From assembly GCA_010094045.1 (NCBI GenBank), contig ML986595.1, positions 124,001 through 188,000 of the forward strand: a DNA stretch of 64,000 nt, in the 5' to 3' direction. Source of the DNA: Lojkania enalia (Eukaryota; Ascomycota; Dothideomycetes; Pleosporales). Position 1 is the first letter of the stretch. The number at the start of each line of letters is the position of its first letter. Under the pieces are notes generated by a model, which was given only the letters and a program-made list of their open reading frames with translations, did not search any database and was not told the DNA's origin. Shown here piece by piece: positions 11,617 through 23,710 of the stretch. Both the position numbers and the translations under genes were made by a program.

Positions 11617-13977
11617 ATGGGCCTTGAGGACTTCGAGAGAGAGCTAGCGGAGAGCAAGGCGCGGGAGGAAAAGAAAAAGCGAGAGCAGGATCGGAGTCGT
11701 GATCGGGACCATCGACATCACCACCGGTCCATGGTATGTGCTCCATGCCTCTGAGCTTGCGATGACGCTCTAGCATGCCATTCGGTGCTGCCTGATAGAT
11801 GAAGCTGACAGCAAGGAAGGACAAGGATCGAGAGCACCGACACAGACACCATCACTCGCACCACTACCGAGAAGACGACGAACGACGTGGCCACAAGCGA
11901 TCACGGCACCACCGAGAGACATCCGAAGAGCGCCCAAGGAGGAAGCGACAAGAGAGGGAAGGATATGAGGACTACGAAGATGGATCACGGCGGAAGCACA
12001 AGAACCGCCATAGCCGCTCTCCCTCCAGCGACGGCGAGGATCGCATATCGCGAAAGCGCAAGTCGCGGCGCGCTAAAGACGTGGAAGATTCGCACGCCAA
12101 CAGCGATGATGATGGTGTAGAAGAGCGAGATTTTGCGCCTCCCGATGATGATTTTCTGGATCACCAGCTCGAGGAAGCTGCCGATAAGGATCTCCACCGC
12201 GATTCTTGGATGGAGGCACCTTCCTCGCTGGATGTGGATTACGTGCAGCGCAAGAAGAGGGAAGAGAAATCGACATATGTGCTAGCTTCGGGTGCAAGTG
12301 ATCATCAGCTGCGCGTCCACCAGGCCGAATTGAATAGACATTTGGCAGACCTGAAAGATAAGGAGTTAGAGATGGTCAAGGATGAGCCTGCTCAGCGAGA
12401 TGTATCGTATACATTTGGGGACTCCGGATCTCAATGGCGCATGACAAAGCTAAAGGGCATCTATCGAACTGCGAAGGAGACCGGTCTGTCTGTAGACGAC
12501 ATTGCCATAGAAAAGTACGGCGATTTGCGCGGTTTTGACGAAGCAAGGGAAGAGGAAATCGAACTGGATCGAAGAAAAACGTACGGCAAAGACTATGTGG
12601 GCAAAGAGAAGCCCTCCGGGGAGTTATTTGAAGAGAGGAAGCTGAAAGCAGGCATCCATAGGCCTTCTAGATCGCCGCTGAAGCAGGAGACTGAGCTCCC
12701 ACAAGGGGAGGTTGTCCGGGATGCACAGCCAACAACTACAGCAACCTTGGATCAATCTGCCTTGAACAAGCTAAAAGCGCAGATGATGAAGGCCAAAATG
12801 AAGGGAGCAGCGAATGCGGCTCAACTTGAAGCGGAATATAACGCTGTTGCGTCAGGGTTGGCTAATCGCAGGGGGCCAGACGTTGTTGTCCTTAATGCAA
12901 TGGACAACCGCATGCTAGCTGGCGGTCGAAAGGGGGAAGTCACTGCTATCGACAACAAGAGAGGAAGAGAACGTGGACTTGTACAAGAAAATGAGGATAT
13001 GAGTATTGAGGACATGGTCCGACAGGAGCGGCGTACGAAAGGTCAGCCCGGGGGGGAAGGAATGCTGTTGGCGGAAAGGATTGCGAAAGATGCCAAATTC
13101 GAGGTACGCCTATCATTCCCTTCTAAGAAATAGATGCTAAACCCAATTATAGAACGACCTTGATTATCTCGACGAGAGCGCAACTAAGCTTGCCGCCCGC
13201 GCTCCCAAATCCACCATCAACCTCCGCAATCAAGCAATCGCAGATTATCAGCGCACAAATCGCATTCTCGAGGCCTGCCCACTCTGCCACCATGAAGACA
13301 AATCCCCACCACAACCGCCCATCGCGTCAATTGTCTCTCTTGCAACCCGCGTCTTCCTGACCCTCCCCACCGAACCCGAAGTCAGCGAAGGAGGCGCCGT
13401 AATTGTCCCAATCCAACACCGCACCAACCTCCTTGAATGCGATGACGACGAATGGGAAGAGATTCGCAACTTTATGAAATGCTTAACACGCATGTACCAC
13501 GACCAGGGCCGAGACGTGGTCTTCTACGAAAATGCCGCTTCCCCCCATCGCAAATTGCATGCTGCCATGAACGCGGTCCCCATACCCTTTGAGCTTGGCG
13601 AGACGGCCCCAGCATTTTTCCGGGAGGCCATCTTGGCTGCGGACGAGGAATGGACGCAGCACAAGAAGCTCATCGACACACTGAAAAACTCGAAATTAGG
13701 TATGGGGAAACAGGCGTTTAGGAAGAGTCTGGCGAAGGAGATGCCTTATTTTCACGTCTGGTTCGAGTTGGACGGGGGGATAGGACATATTGTCGAGGAT
13801 GAGAGGAGGTGGCCCAAGGGCGATTTGTTCGCGAGGGAGATCTTAGGCGGCATGCTAGACGCGGACGTCGCGGTTGTGAAGAGGCAGGGGCGGTGGGTAA
13901 AGGGAGATAGACGGGTCGAAGGGTTCAGGAAGGGATGGAAGAAGTTCGATTGGACGAGGGTGTTGAGCGATGGGTGA
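11617..13977 (+). CDS. cwf19: Cwf19-like pre-mRNA splicing factor (CwfJ family)
   Basis: Three exons, 11617-11733, 11799-13103 and 13153-13977, joined in phase 0, give about 748 residues. The second join is well supported: it restores the conserved run KFENDLDYLDE. The protein is a late spliceosome component related to the lariat debranching regulator Drn1. The N-terminus starts with an acidic/basic helix and continues with Arg/His/Asp/Ser repeats typical of splicing proteins. The C-terminal half carries the CwfJ domain 1, with a CPLC motif at the start of exon 3, followed by the CwfJ domain 2 ending in GWKKFDWT. The first join is less certain because exon 1 ends in low-complexity sequence. 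An ATG at 11799 could also start translation, but it would drop the conserved MGLEDFE start. Confidence 0.93.
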
Positions 13978-14131
13978 TGGATGGAACCCTCATTCTCACC
14001 CTTCTTGGCCCCCATCGCAAATGGCAGCCGCAAGTCAGATAGATATAAGTTTCCAGGATGTCTTATGCATGGTATGCAGTTCATTCATGATTCTTATTCC
14101 TCTGGAAAAGTGCTCGATCGATCTTATCTAT

Positions 14132-14511
14132 CTACCGCCTCTTCGAATCCGCGCCCTCCTTCTGCATCCCCTCGCACCCCACCAAATGCCCTGCCTTCTC
14201 CTCCACGCCCCCGAGTCCCTTCTGATTTGAATCCCGGCCCTCGCTCGCGGTCTTCATCGCGTCGACCGCGTGCTCTTTGTCCTGGGCGCCCGACGACTTC
14301 CAGGCTTGTGAGCCGGCCACGCTGCCGATTATCTCCTTATTTTCTGCGCGTTAGGATATGCCATTGCGTTGCATTATTGGAGAATATATATATATATATT
14401 CTTTTTTTGGAGAGAAGCTTAAGCATAGTTTTGACGTACCTCTGTAGCGCCCTTAACGTATTGGGCGTGGCCCGCGACGAGACCGGCTTGGTTGTTCTGG
14501 TTCGAGGACAT
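14132..14511 (-). CDS. CsbD-like small stress protein (Hmp1 type)
   Basis: Two exons on the minus strand, 14511-14440 and 14335-14132, give 91 residues. The intron (14336-14439, 104 nt) has a GTACGT donor, an AATAAG acceptor and an AT dinucleotide run in the middle. The join gives GATEEIIGSVAGSQAWKSSG, which keeps phase 0. The protein is small, hydrophilic and helical, beginning MSSNQNNQAGLVAGHAQYVK and ending in a KAGHLVGCEGMQKEGA-type tail. This is the fungal CsbD-like family that includes the Ustilago Hmp1 protein, described as binding mismatched and cruciform DNA; a general stress role is also proposed. It converges with CWF19, with stop codons 154 bp apart. Because both exons are short, gene callers could miss it. 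Confidence 0.82.
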
Positions 14512-14925
14512 TTCTAGTGATAATTTGGGGTCGGTTGTGTAAGTTTAGCGTTTCAATGGTTGGCGGTTGGCTTTGTATCTGAATATTCTCTGACGATAGT
14601 AAGGTTGTTTTCGAAATGGCGTTTTGTATATGAATGTATCTCGACCCTGGTGACGTCACGAATGGTCAAGTCACATGGTTGTTGTAGGACCCTGGCAGGA
14701 TTGTTACTAGGAGATTGGATGGATCTTCTGAGCACCGACGTGAAATTGCTTCTAGAAGATCTAGCGTGATTGGGCCAATACCAATGATTAAAGGAATGCC
14801 TATCTATGCAACAGATGCTGCGCTTGGTACGACGTAGCATTAGGGTATCAAATGCTTATTACACAACCATCTCCCGGTAATAGCACACCTTCCTCTAAGA
14901 TCCTATAAAGAACATCTAGTATATC
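14512..14925. other. Intergenic, upstream of the CsbD-like gene
   Basis: This 414-bp gap holds the CsbD-like promoter and the 3' end of NPR3. The frames at 14553-14840 (minus) and 14560-14769 (plus) overlap and look like chance. No clear motif was seen. Confidence 0.5.
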
Positions 14926-17438
14926 TCACCAATGTCTAACACATACCAACCAACCCCCTTCTTGGACGGCGGCTCTCAGCGCAGCAACCTTTTTCCTCTT
15001 CAACCCCTCCCTAGCGGCAATATCCTCGAGCGCGTGTCTCCCATCCAAATATTTCAACAACATTGGCCAATTATCCCTCACTTCTGCATCTTCAAAGGTC
15101 TGCCCTATCTTTTCAAGCCACCGTGCTTCAATTGGATTTGGTTTTTGAGGGGACAGGATGAGAGACGGCGTAAAATCTTCTGGGGTCGCTGGCGGGCTCG
15201 GTAGAGGTGGAGAGATTGTGTGAGAGGGAGAGAGAGGCGATCGGGCGGGAGAAGTTGTTTTGAGATAGAGAGGTGAGGGTCGATGCTGTTTTGCTTGTGC
15301 TGGGGATGCTGGACGGCCGGAGCCCAGTGCGACTGTTGTCCGGTTACTACTTGTGCTCCCAGCATCACTTGCTGGCCTGGCAGGGCTTCCTCGCCATCCG
15401 CCCGCTCGCGGGCTCAAGATAGAACTTATATCTTGGCTCTCATCCTCATTTTCCCGTCTAGGGGGCTTTCTGCTTAGAGGTGTCGACGGTCTATTTGCTG
15501 ATAGATAACTTGATCTTTTATCCGAGAAGAGGCTCTCAACTAATGATTCACTATCTGAGGGATCACGGCGGGCTTCTTCAGCTTTCTTGATGGTGGCTTC
15601 CCGTGCCATTTCTGCCGCAACTTGAGCTTTGATCTTGGCAGTAACGCGCACCCATGCGAATTGCCGAAGCTGCGTTACCCAGCCACCGCGCATGAGCCAT
15701 GCCAGAATTTCCATGTAGGCCTCGCGATGTTCATTAGTTGGGATTAAGGTGCGGTAAGGCCTTGGAGTCCCTGACAGTAAGCTTAATATCTTGGGTAGGG
15801 ATGGAAGGGTTGGGAAACGCGAAGCGTAGGCGGAGATTGCGGCTTGCAGAGCAGACATGTCTGCATTTGGAGACACAATGTAAGTATCTCGGGGATTCAG
15901 CGGTGGAATGAGACGAGCCCGGCGCCAGTATACGAGATGACTAGCTACATAGTGCAAATCTCGAGCGAGTATGTTATGTTTTTGCGATATTTTATGTAGG
16001 GATTTGGTGGGGACGATGTTCCTGATATAGAAAGCCAAAGCCGGCGTGCTACCTTTTGCGTCACCTTCAAGGTCTTTGACGAGCGTTTCGGCATCTTCAA
16101 GGAGGAGAAGTGCCGAATGCTTAGTTAGTGGAGCATCGCTATCATCATCCTCAATAACTACATTAGATGTGGTCAGCCAAAGCCCTGGCATTTGTGGTTC
16201 CAGAGCATTGGGAAGATAAGGAGTTGAGTCAGCTTGCGGGATCTGAAACGAAGTGCTGAAATGCCGGTCGAAGTGAATGTGAGCAATTTTGTCGCTCGAT
16301 ATAGACTCAAACAAAATCGCAATAGATTTTGCTAAGGGAGAGCTATTGATTGTCTCGTGCCAGGTAACAGTTAAAGAATCACCTATACTGCATAAGCATG
16401 CATGGTCAAAATGAACCATACATTAATGACAATCTTACCGTTTTCTTTCGCCCTTTGCTTGATATTCATTATTTTCTTCGACTCTTTCCAGACATATTGG
16501 TTTCGTGCTTGCGCATATTTGAGCGCTTTTGAATACTTCCTCGTAACATTGTCGTACATTTCTCTGACCCTCAACTGGTATTCAAGAGCGGGAGGATTCA
16601 TTACAAACACGACATTAAACATAGTCATGTCTGGCGCGTGATCTATCGTAGAATTGCTCCGCGTGTCTGAACCGGCTTCAGAAACCGCTCCAGAGGCTGC
16701 GCCAGACATGAGGCCATGGCCGTACCCCGGCTCGAAGCCCTCCGGATAGACAAAAGGTGGTTGGCCTTCAGGACTAGGCTCTTCATCCGAATGATGCACC
16801 TTGGCCTTGAACAGTCTATCTTCCAGCTTTTCTTTGGGACCCTTGTCTTTCTTTTTCTTTGCCTTCTTCCAAAGTCCGTCATCCCTCACAAACATTGGAG
16901 CGCCGACTAGAACAATACCTTCGACCCCTAATTCAAATCTTCTTTTGTTAAATGACTTGGCTGGGCACAGCATCTTTTCTAGCGCGTCTACTTTGAACCC
17001 CAACACGGTATTCCAGTCGTATTCACCCCCTTTCTCTTTGCCATCGCCGTCGCCCTTTCTACTGTCCTGGTCGCCATCGTCCGCGTCCTCTTCATCAATA
17101 CTCTCTTGCTTACCCCAAACGCCTGCGCCCGGACGGAATCTATCGCGCTCCCGACCGCTGGTCCTTCCCGAGCCCTTGCCACCACTTGTACGACTCCCTA
17201 CTTCAATATCATCTTCGTTGTCGGTGCTGCTATCCCAGTCGCTGCTGTCGCTATGGGAATCAACACTAGCCGTAGATGTTTCATTACCGAACCATACCGG
17301 CACCTTGTTCGCTGCAAGAGCTGCGGCAGACGGCGATAAGGCAGGGTAGTGGAAAACTAGACGGGGGCCATGCGAACGCGATTTTGTTACGAAGAGGATA
17401 GCGCGCAGGTTCGATGCAGGTGGAAGTGGGAGGGACAT
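14926..17438 (-). CDS. npr3: Nitrogen permease regulator 3 (SEACIT/GATOR1 subunit)
   Basis: Two exons, 17438-16439 and 16382-14926, give 818 residues. The 56-nt intron (16383-16438) splits a glycine codon and yields the continuous run QRAKENGDSLTVTWHETI; the nearby AG at 16388 would shift the frame. Npr3 with Npr2 and Iml1 forms the GTPase-activating complex that restrains TORC1 when amino acids are scarce, at the vacuole surface. The N-terminal longin-like part begins with AILFVTKSRSHGPRLVFHYP, is interrupted by a long acidic Ser/Asp/Glu loop, and resumes with NTVLGFKVDALEKMLCP and MFNVVFVMNPP. The C-terminal half holds another low-complexity insert and ends in the conserved winged-helix region IEARWLEKIGQTF onward. 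The length is normal for filamentous fungi. Confidence 0.95.
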
Positions 17439-17837
17439 TGTCGCGAGCTCAACACATTGCCTGCGTGATTCCCGGCAATTCCGGAATCAATGGAGGCGAC
17501 GCCAGGCTGATTTCATTCGACCCCAGAAAAGAGAATGTTGCGGCATCGGTGGTGGATGTTCGGTAGAAGATGAGGTTGAATGAGCGGGGAGCTCGGAAGT
17601 TTTAGCTGCAAGTGACAGAAATCATACACCTCCAGGGACGCCTTACACACTTGAGCCTTGCTACTCTACACAATCGCAATTTTGCAACCAATCGTCAATT
17701 GCTCAAGCGAAAACCGATCTATGAGCAGTCTGTGGCTTGCTACGAATACTTTAGTCTAATTCACCAAACTTTATGGCATAAATATCTATTTCATGCTTTC
17801 TATAGCCCCTTCTACGTACGTCTACTCCAAGGCCTGT
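17439..17837. other. Intergenic, NPR3 promoter and SDR 3' end
   Basis: About 400 bp between two minus-strand genes. Nothing specific was recognised beyond the expected promoter of NPR3. Confidence 0.5.
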
Positions 17838-18897
17838 TTAATAAGTACTAGGCCACACACTTAAGCGCCCACCATCCGTAAGCTGCACCGTCCCATTGAT
17901 ATATGCCCCGCTCTTGCCAACCAAGAAGAGCGTCAATCCAGCGATATCGTTCACATTACCCATCCTCCCCTGGGGTATCTCACTAGTCCCATACCTTGGA
18001 TCAATGCCCTCCGTCATTACGCTAGGATACGGTCCAGGACAGACGACATTGCTTCTGATTCCCCACTCAGACAAGAAAGAAGCCATCATCTTACCCAGAT
18101 GCATAGCGCCGGATTTTGTTGCATTGTACGCCAATCCGGCCGTCGATTGTCGCATAAATGACGCAACACTAGCGACGGTAATGATCTGAGCGAGGCGGTC
18201 GTCGTCGGCATCTGCGCCAGCCTTCTGTAGTACAGATATATCCTGCTTCCTCGGGTTGCCAGAGCCTGTTACTTTGCCGCCTTCCCACCCGCGACGCATG
18301 TTTGCGGCTTCAAGGAGGGGAAGGAAGGCTGCCGAGACCCCAATAACAGATTGAGTGTTGATTGCGAAGGTCGAGCCCCAGACATCCCAGCCCTTCAGCA
18401 TCGTGTCCCGTAGTTCAGTAATTGACCCGGATTGATATATTTGTTTGGCGTTGTTTGGACCCGTAACGCCAGCATTGTTAATCAGGATGTCCACGTAACC
18501 GGTTTCTTCCGTGATCTTAGAAACAGCCAAAGCAATAGAAGCCGCCGAAGTAACATCAGCCGTGACTGCTACAAGAACGTTGGAGCTTTTCGGTCCTATT
18601 GAGGAGCTTTCTAGAGATCTGACAGCATCCTCGAGGGCGTTGGTTCTCCGGCCAATAAGATAGATCTTAGCTGCACCATTCTGATACAAGGTTGAGGCAA
18701 TGGCGAGTCCGATGCCTGTATGGTTTATTAGGACCGGTCAACATTGGCAATGGTACGTCAGGGGCCCGAATAGTGGAGTAGAGCGGGGTAGCTTTGGAGC
18801 TGTGAAAATACTTACCGCTGCCACCGCCCGTGATAACGACTACCAGTCCTTTGGCAGAGAATAAGGTTACAGGATTTAGAGAGACTTGGACGTCCAT
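17838..18897 (-). CDS. Short-chain dehydrogenase/reductase, classical type
   Basis: Two exons, 18897-18816 and 18715-17838, give 319 residues. The 100-nt intron splits the glycine inside the nucleotide-binding motif, restoring TGGGSGIG at residues 23-30. Other classical SDR landmarks are NNAG at 107-110, a Ser near 210-213, and the YNATK active site with Tyr224 and Lys228, followed by NVVCPGPYPSVMTEG. The protein is therefore a likely NAD(P)-dependent oxidoreductase in the cytosol. It lacks a signal peptide or membrane anchor. Substrate cannot be told, and there is no biosynthetic cluster around it to guide a guess. An in-frame ATG at 18945 would add 16 residues; the start at 18897 fits the usual SDR length before the first strand. 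Confidence 0.92.
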
Positions 18898-19265
18898 TTT
18901 GGTCTTTGATGCTACACGACAGCCGATTGTGGCGGGTAGTACCATTAAGGATCCGTTTCGACGTGTGCATCGGGCCTTTTTGCGCCGAATTAGCTCGTTC
19001 CCGTAGATGCCGTTATCCCAAACAAGACACCCGAGAAATGTACCTCAGCGACCGCCATAAGCTTGTACTAACAAATTGCAAACGTTGGCTTACGATTGAA
19101 CGTGGGAAAGGGGCAAGTCGAATATGAAAGATGAAAGATGAAAGAGAGCTGAATTCGATTAAGACCACCAGTGTAAAGGGGTATCTCCTTGATCAACAGA
19201 CCCTCTCAACGCCTTGACTCCCATGTCATGTGCACATGTTCAATTTGACAACTTTGACCGCAAAT
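18898..19265. other. Intergenic, SDR promoter region
   Basis: This 368-bp gap contains a threefold 7-bp tandem repeat (ATGAAAG at 19124-19144). No gene is seen. Confidence 0.5.
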
Positions 19266-20291
19266 TCAGCTGATACCGCCTACAATCTTCAACCCCTGGC
19301 CTTCTGCTGAATATGCTAGGACATATCGACACGGATGCCATGCAACCTGTGTAGCCTGCTGCATGAGTTCGATCCCATGGACGACCTCTCCGGTCTCTGT
19401 ATGCGCAATTTGGAGCCTTTTGTCTTCCTCGGAGCCTGCCGCGACGTAGCTTCCATCGAAAGAAAAATCTACGCTCTTCACGGGTCCATCTACCAAATCC
19501 AATGTCCTAACGCAGGCCCATTCGGTGGTGTCCCATAGCGAGACCAATGCGTCACCTCCTCCGACTGCTAGGTATTCCCCGCTTGGGGACAGTGAAAGCG
19601 CGTAGCAAGATGATGTATGTGCATTGAGCGTGTGCGCGTATTCGAAGGAGGGAAAGTTAAGGATCTTGACGCAGCCATCGCCGTTCGTGAGGAAGAGGTG
19701 CTCCGATTCCCAGTTCAAGACACATTGGTTCGTTTGCACACTCTGATGATGCTCACCGATCGTCCTCAGATTCGTACGGTCTACATGTACAAGTATATTG
19801 TCCTGTCATCAAATGAGCTTGACAATTGAATTAGTTTGCGGGGTGAAGCTCACCTTTCTACCGACAACAATCTCACTACCGTCCCAGTTCCATGCCAACG
19901 TGAAAGGCTCCCCGCCAACCCTCGCTTCCCCCACACTAGCTTTAGACCGCACGTCCCAGAATCTAACGAGGCCATCCGAGCTACAACTTGCAAGCTCAGT
20001 CTCAGTGATAGGGTGGAAAGCGACGCGCTCAACCGCTCCTTGATGCCCGCGTAACTCAGTTGAATTCTTAACGTTCGTTTTCTCGGGGTTCCAAATCCGC
20101 AATGTCCTGTCGGCAGCGCCAGTCGCGATCAATGTGCCCGGTGCGTTCCAGGATAAGGTTCTAATGAAGTGGGTCTGCGATACGGCGACAGAGGGCCGCG
20201 GGTTGTCCGTGTACGAAGAGGTCTTGAGCTTGGAGAATGTCGGGGAGAAGGACGCTTTGGGAAGCGATCTTGCGCGAGATGGGGGTGCCAT
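19266..20291 (-). CDS. tex1: THO complex subunit Tex1/THOC3, WD40 protein
   Basis: Two exons, 20291-19854 and 19802-19266, joined in phase 0 across a 51-nt intron, give 324 residues. The start MAPPSRARSLPKASF is the first in-frame ATG; the frame remains open upstream only from non-ATG codons. The sequence is built of WD40 blades, with repeats ending in LRIWN, VRFWDV and VSLWDT, spaced about 40 residues apart, and fills the whole protein. Order and length match Tex1/THOC3, a subunit of THO/TREX, which couples transcription to mRNA export. Other short WD40 proteins are possible, but the N-terminus and the closing blade (QQATQVAWHPCRYVLAY) favour Tex1. It belongs with Nup120 and Cwf19 to the mRNA-pathway genes of the window. 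Confidence 0.9.
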
Positions 20292-21900
20292 TTCTGCGAC
20301 GTCAGTATCCGAAGCATACGAGAGCTCGGGGAAAGGAACTGTGAATGGGCCGCCCAAGACTAAGTCTACCTACGGGGGTGGGGGGTGGGGGAGATGTGGG
20401 AGGGAAGAATTTCGTCGCAGGTGTTGAGTGCTGTTGCTCGGGAGCTTTGACTTTGATGGTTCGCAGCGAGCCGATTAAGATCCCGACCACCGCCAAGCAA
20501 CAATTCCCAGACTCCCTTCTGCTTTCTCGACTTCGATATAGTTAAAAAAGACACATCCATGCACGCCTCTGGTATTACATACGCATAGGCTGGGAGCCCC
20601 GCGTTCGGCGATAATTCCTGTTTTCTTTTGCTTTTCTTTTTCTTCTTCTCTGCCCGTATATGTCGCTGAGGTGTTCTCGAAACGACACCTTCATAACTCC
20701 CAAACAGTGGTAGGATACCGACCTAACATTGGAACGAAGAAAATTAGGTAGTTTACGGCTTCAATAAACCAAAGCATGTCTATACAAAGGCCCATGTTCA
20801 AATCTGTCCAACTCCAACCAGTTCCTTCCTCTTTAGTCTGCGTCTTTGTTCCAATCGCACCTTTCCCAAGATTTCATCTCCGAAGTCTCTCCACTATCTA
20901 TACTTGAACCAGACGACCCTCATCTGGAATTTCTAGTCAAAGCATCTCGTAGGGATACACGTTTCATCTCCCATTCCAAAATAAGCCTAAAGGGCACAGT
21001 CACCACGCACGAGCGAGATGTGCTACGTAAAATTGTAAAGGCGACTTGAGCTAATATGCGTATGATCTCCGACAGGAACAGTGGTAAAGATGAGCAGGAC
21101 CTCTCTAAAAAGCATCTCCCTACCCGATGTCATTTCCTTGCTCCAAGGGTCGATTCCTCTAGAACATCGCCGATGCTCCTTTACTTGCCATTGAATAGTC
21201 AGGATCAAAGTGAGCGGCATAATCATGCAGCACGATCACCCAACCAGCACTGAAAGTCCGCATATCCTGGTTCGCTTTCAAGAGATGCACATAGGAACAA
21301 ACATTATTGGAGGAAAATCAGGTGGGCTACCTTCGAAACAACACTATCGATCTCAGAGCAGGGAGATTCGAAACGAGGTGCTAGCGTTAAAGAAGTAGAC
21401 TAACTCCGCTTAATGATGGACCCACAAGGCTGTTTAACATACAGAATTATCAAGGGTCGTTGCGCTGCGTTCCACCCATGACCTCGATGAAAATTTCCGC
21501 TGGGCTTGGTCGCCAAGAATACTATTTCCATATCCGGGTATCCTATTGTTTCAGCGTGAACGTAGTATCCGCTATAAGGGCTAGCGACCGGGTTATACTC
21601 TGCAATGAGAATTGTCATGGCTTTATATCACTTCCATCCAGAGATCCAGAGTTGTAACCCTGCAGCGCCTTGGGGGGTTTCCCACGGATATAAGATAACG
21701 GTAACGGCCTCATGATTTCCTTCTCATTACTCTTTCCTCACAAGGGTCTTTGGGGTTATTCTCGTTCTTTTGCTGCTTGAAGCACCACTTTCGTTCAGTG
21801 TTCCTTCGATTCTCAGTATATAAATTTTCGTCAACACTGCACCTTATTCGGAAAAATCCAATTTTTAAACCTCCATCCATCGATTATCCACACTATCAAA
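20292..21900. other. Intergenic 1.6 kb, divergent promoters and ORF scraps
   Basis: Between TEX1 (minus) and pectate lyase (plus). It contains two protein-like but unplaced scraps: a frame at 20846-21049 (plus, no ATG) and one at 21400-21618 (minus, with an ATG, 72 residues). Neither resembles a family I recognise, and the surrounding frames are closed, so they may be chance or relics. The last 100 bp contain the pectate lyase TATA box. Confidence 0.45.
21817..21824 (+). promoter_or_regulatory. TATA box of the pectate lyase gene
   Basis: TATATAAA lies 77 bp before the ATG at 21901. A strong TATA box is common in tightly regulated, inducible secreted-enzyme genes and rare in the housekeeping genes of this window. 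Confidence 0.65.
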
Positions 21901-22733
21901 ATGGAATACTTGTTCCTCCTTACTCTTCTGGTCCTTGCTAGCCCCATCGCCGCCTCTCCAGCCGAGACATCGCCCACCAACTTCTTCCATCTAGCGAAGC
22001 GCGCTACCCTCCCGGTCCCAGCATCAAGAGGTAGCGTCACCTACACGAAGCCGCAGAGCATCAGCGGGACATTCGATGGCGAAATGAAGACCTATGGCCG
22101 GGGCGTGCAATGCACTGGTCAGCAAGAAGGAGACGATTCCGACGCCGTCTTCATCCTCGATAACAGCGCCACGCTCAAGAACGCCATCATCGGCAAAGAC
22201 CAGATCGAAGGCGTTCATTGCAAGGGCGCTTGCACGATTGAGAACGTTTGGTGGGTTGATGTCTGCGAGGGTAAGCTCTCTTTATCTGAATGATTTCATC
22301 CAGTGATGACTTACATGTTGACGGGATGATAGACGCTCTCTCCATCAAGGGCGACGGCAACGCCTCCATCCTCGGCGGCGGCGCCCAAGCCGCCGACGAC
22401 AAGGTTATCCAACATAATGGCAAGGGGACCGTCACCATCGACGGCTTCACCGTCATGGACTTCGGCAAGCTGTATCGCGCGTGCGGCAACTGCAAAAACA
22501 GCGTCGAGCGCAACGTCGTCGTTAGAAACGTCAAGGCCTACAATGGCAAGGTGCTCGTCGGCATCAACTCGAATTTTGGCGACGAGGCTAACATCACTGG
22601 GACTTGTGCTTCTAGTGTCGGGACTATTTGCGAAGAGTTTGAAGGCACGCAGCCTGGCAATGAGCCGAAGTCCATATCTAAGGGTCCGTCCAACGCGTGC
22701 AAGTACACTGCTTCGGCGATCAAGAGCTGCTAG
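21901..22733 (+). CDS. Secreted pectate lyase, polysaccharide lyase family 3
   Basis: Two exons, 21901-22270 and 22333-22733, give 256 residues. The 62-nt intron splits an aspartate codon and restores the family signature [12 protein letters not shown]. Residues 1 to about 18 are a signal peptide with a leucine-rich core, followed by a short propeptide ending in a kexin-type Lys-Arg just before ATLPVP. The remainder is a compact PL3 parallel beta-helix with the typical runs [22 protein letters not shown] and [13 protein letters not shown], and several cysteines that form disulfides. PL3 enzymes cleave de-esterified polygalacturonate by beta-elimination and need calcium. It is an extracellular plant-wall-degrading enzyme. 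It is complete and its codon use is more GC-ending than its flanks, as expected for a highly expressed gene. Confidence 0.96.
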
Positions 22734-23710
22734 GCGGTATATCCATCATCAAGCAACTATCAACGGGGTTCTTCTTAGCCCACAGAAAGAGATAGTCTAC
22801 AATGATTGATTCTCCGGAGGCGTTGAAAAAAAATTTTTTTGAGCATTCAGTTGTACATATATATGGACATATTTACCTAGAAACGCACACTCCATGCATG
22901 AGATCCGTGCGTTCTCTAGAATCATTTCGTCTTCAAGCCGTCGAATATAGTATCAGGGCAGTGATAACTACGAATGCTTACTAGATGGCTCTTCTAAATA
23001 TCTGAGTACCCGAGAGTAGAGTGTACTGCTAACGAGGAGTACTCCGTGTAAGCATCATGTCATCAGTCCGTCTACAAAACGGGAGCTTAATGGAGCCTAG
23101 TGAGCCCTCTTTAAGCGGGTATCGAGGACTGTAATCGCCCCGTTGAACGCTGGCGTCATGTAGACTGATAGTTGCGCTTGCTGGTATTAGCTTCTACCAA
23201 AAAAGTAATATGAAATATTCACGTTATTCATATCACCTTAGACGTATTTTCATCTTGGTACATGTATAAATTTGGCGGTAAGATCTAGGCCTCTGAATAA
23301 ACTAATTGCTCGGGCTGAGCGTAGCTCAGCGGGCTTCAAGGAGTTCTACGTTGCACTAATGAACCATCTTGTTCTGATAAAGGAGCGTCCACAGTCGTGA
23401 TTGCGAGCCCTATTACGCTTTCTAAAACAACTATAGGTCTTGCCATTCGCCGAGGCAGTGAGCTTATGTGTGTCAAAGCGCTTATGGTACACTGCTACGG
23501 CCCTACTGCTCGCTGATTCCTCGCCCATCGACTGCCTATTAGGCGAACTAGACCTGCTTTTGGCGACTGTCTTCGCTTGTGGCAATTTATCGTTCGACTG
23601 AAGAAAAATGCCTAGCAACGGTATCTATATGTGGAGACTTTGCAACGTAATTCTTTCCAAAGGTCAATTTGAGATGATATCCTATTTCCGCTTCATGCTA
23701 TTTCGTAGTC
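22734..23710. other. Intergenic between convergent genes
   Basis: Nearly 1 kb between the pectate lyase and the membrane-protein gene, which converge. It presumably holds both 3' UTRs. A frame at 23346-23618 (minus) lacks an ATG. Nothing else was recognised. Confidence 0.5.
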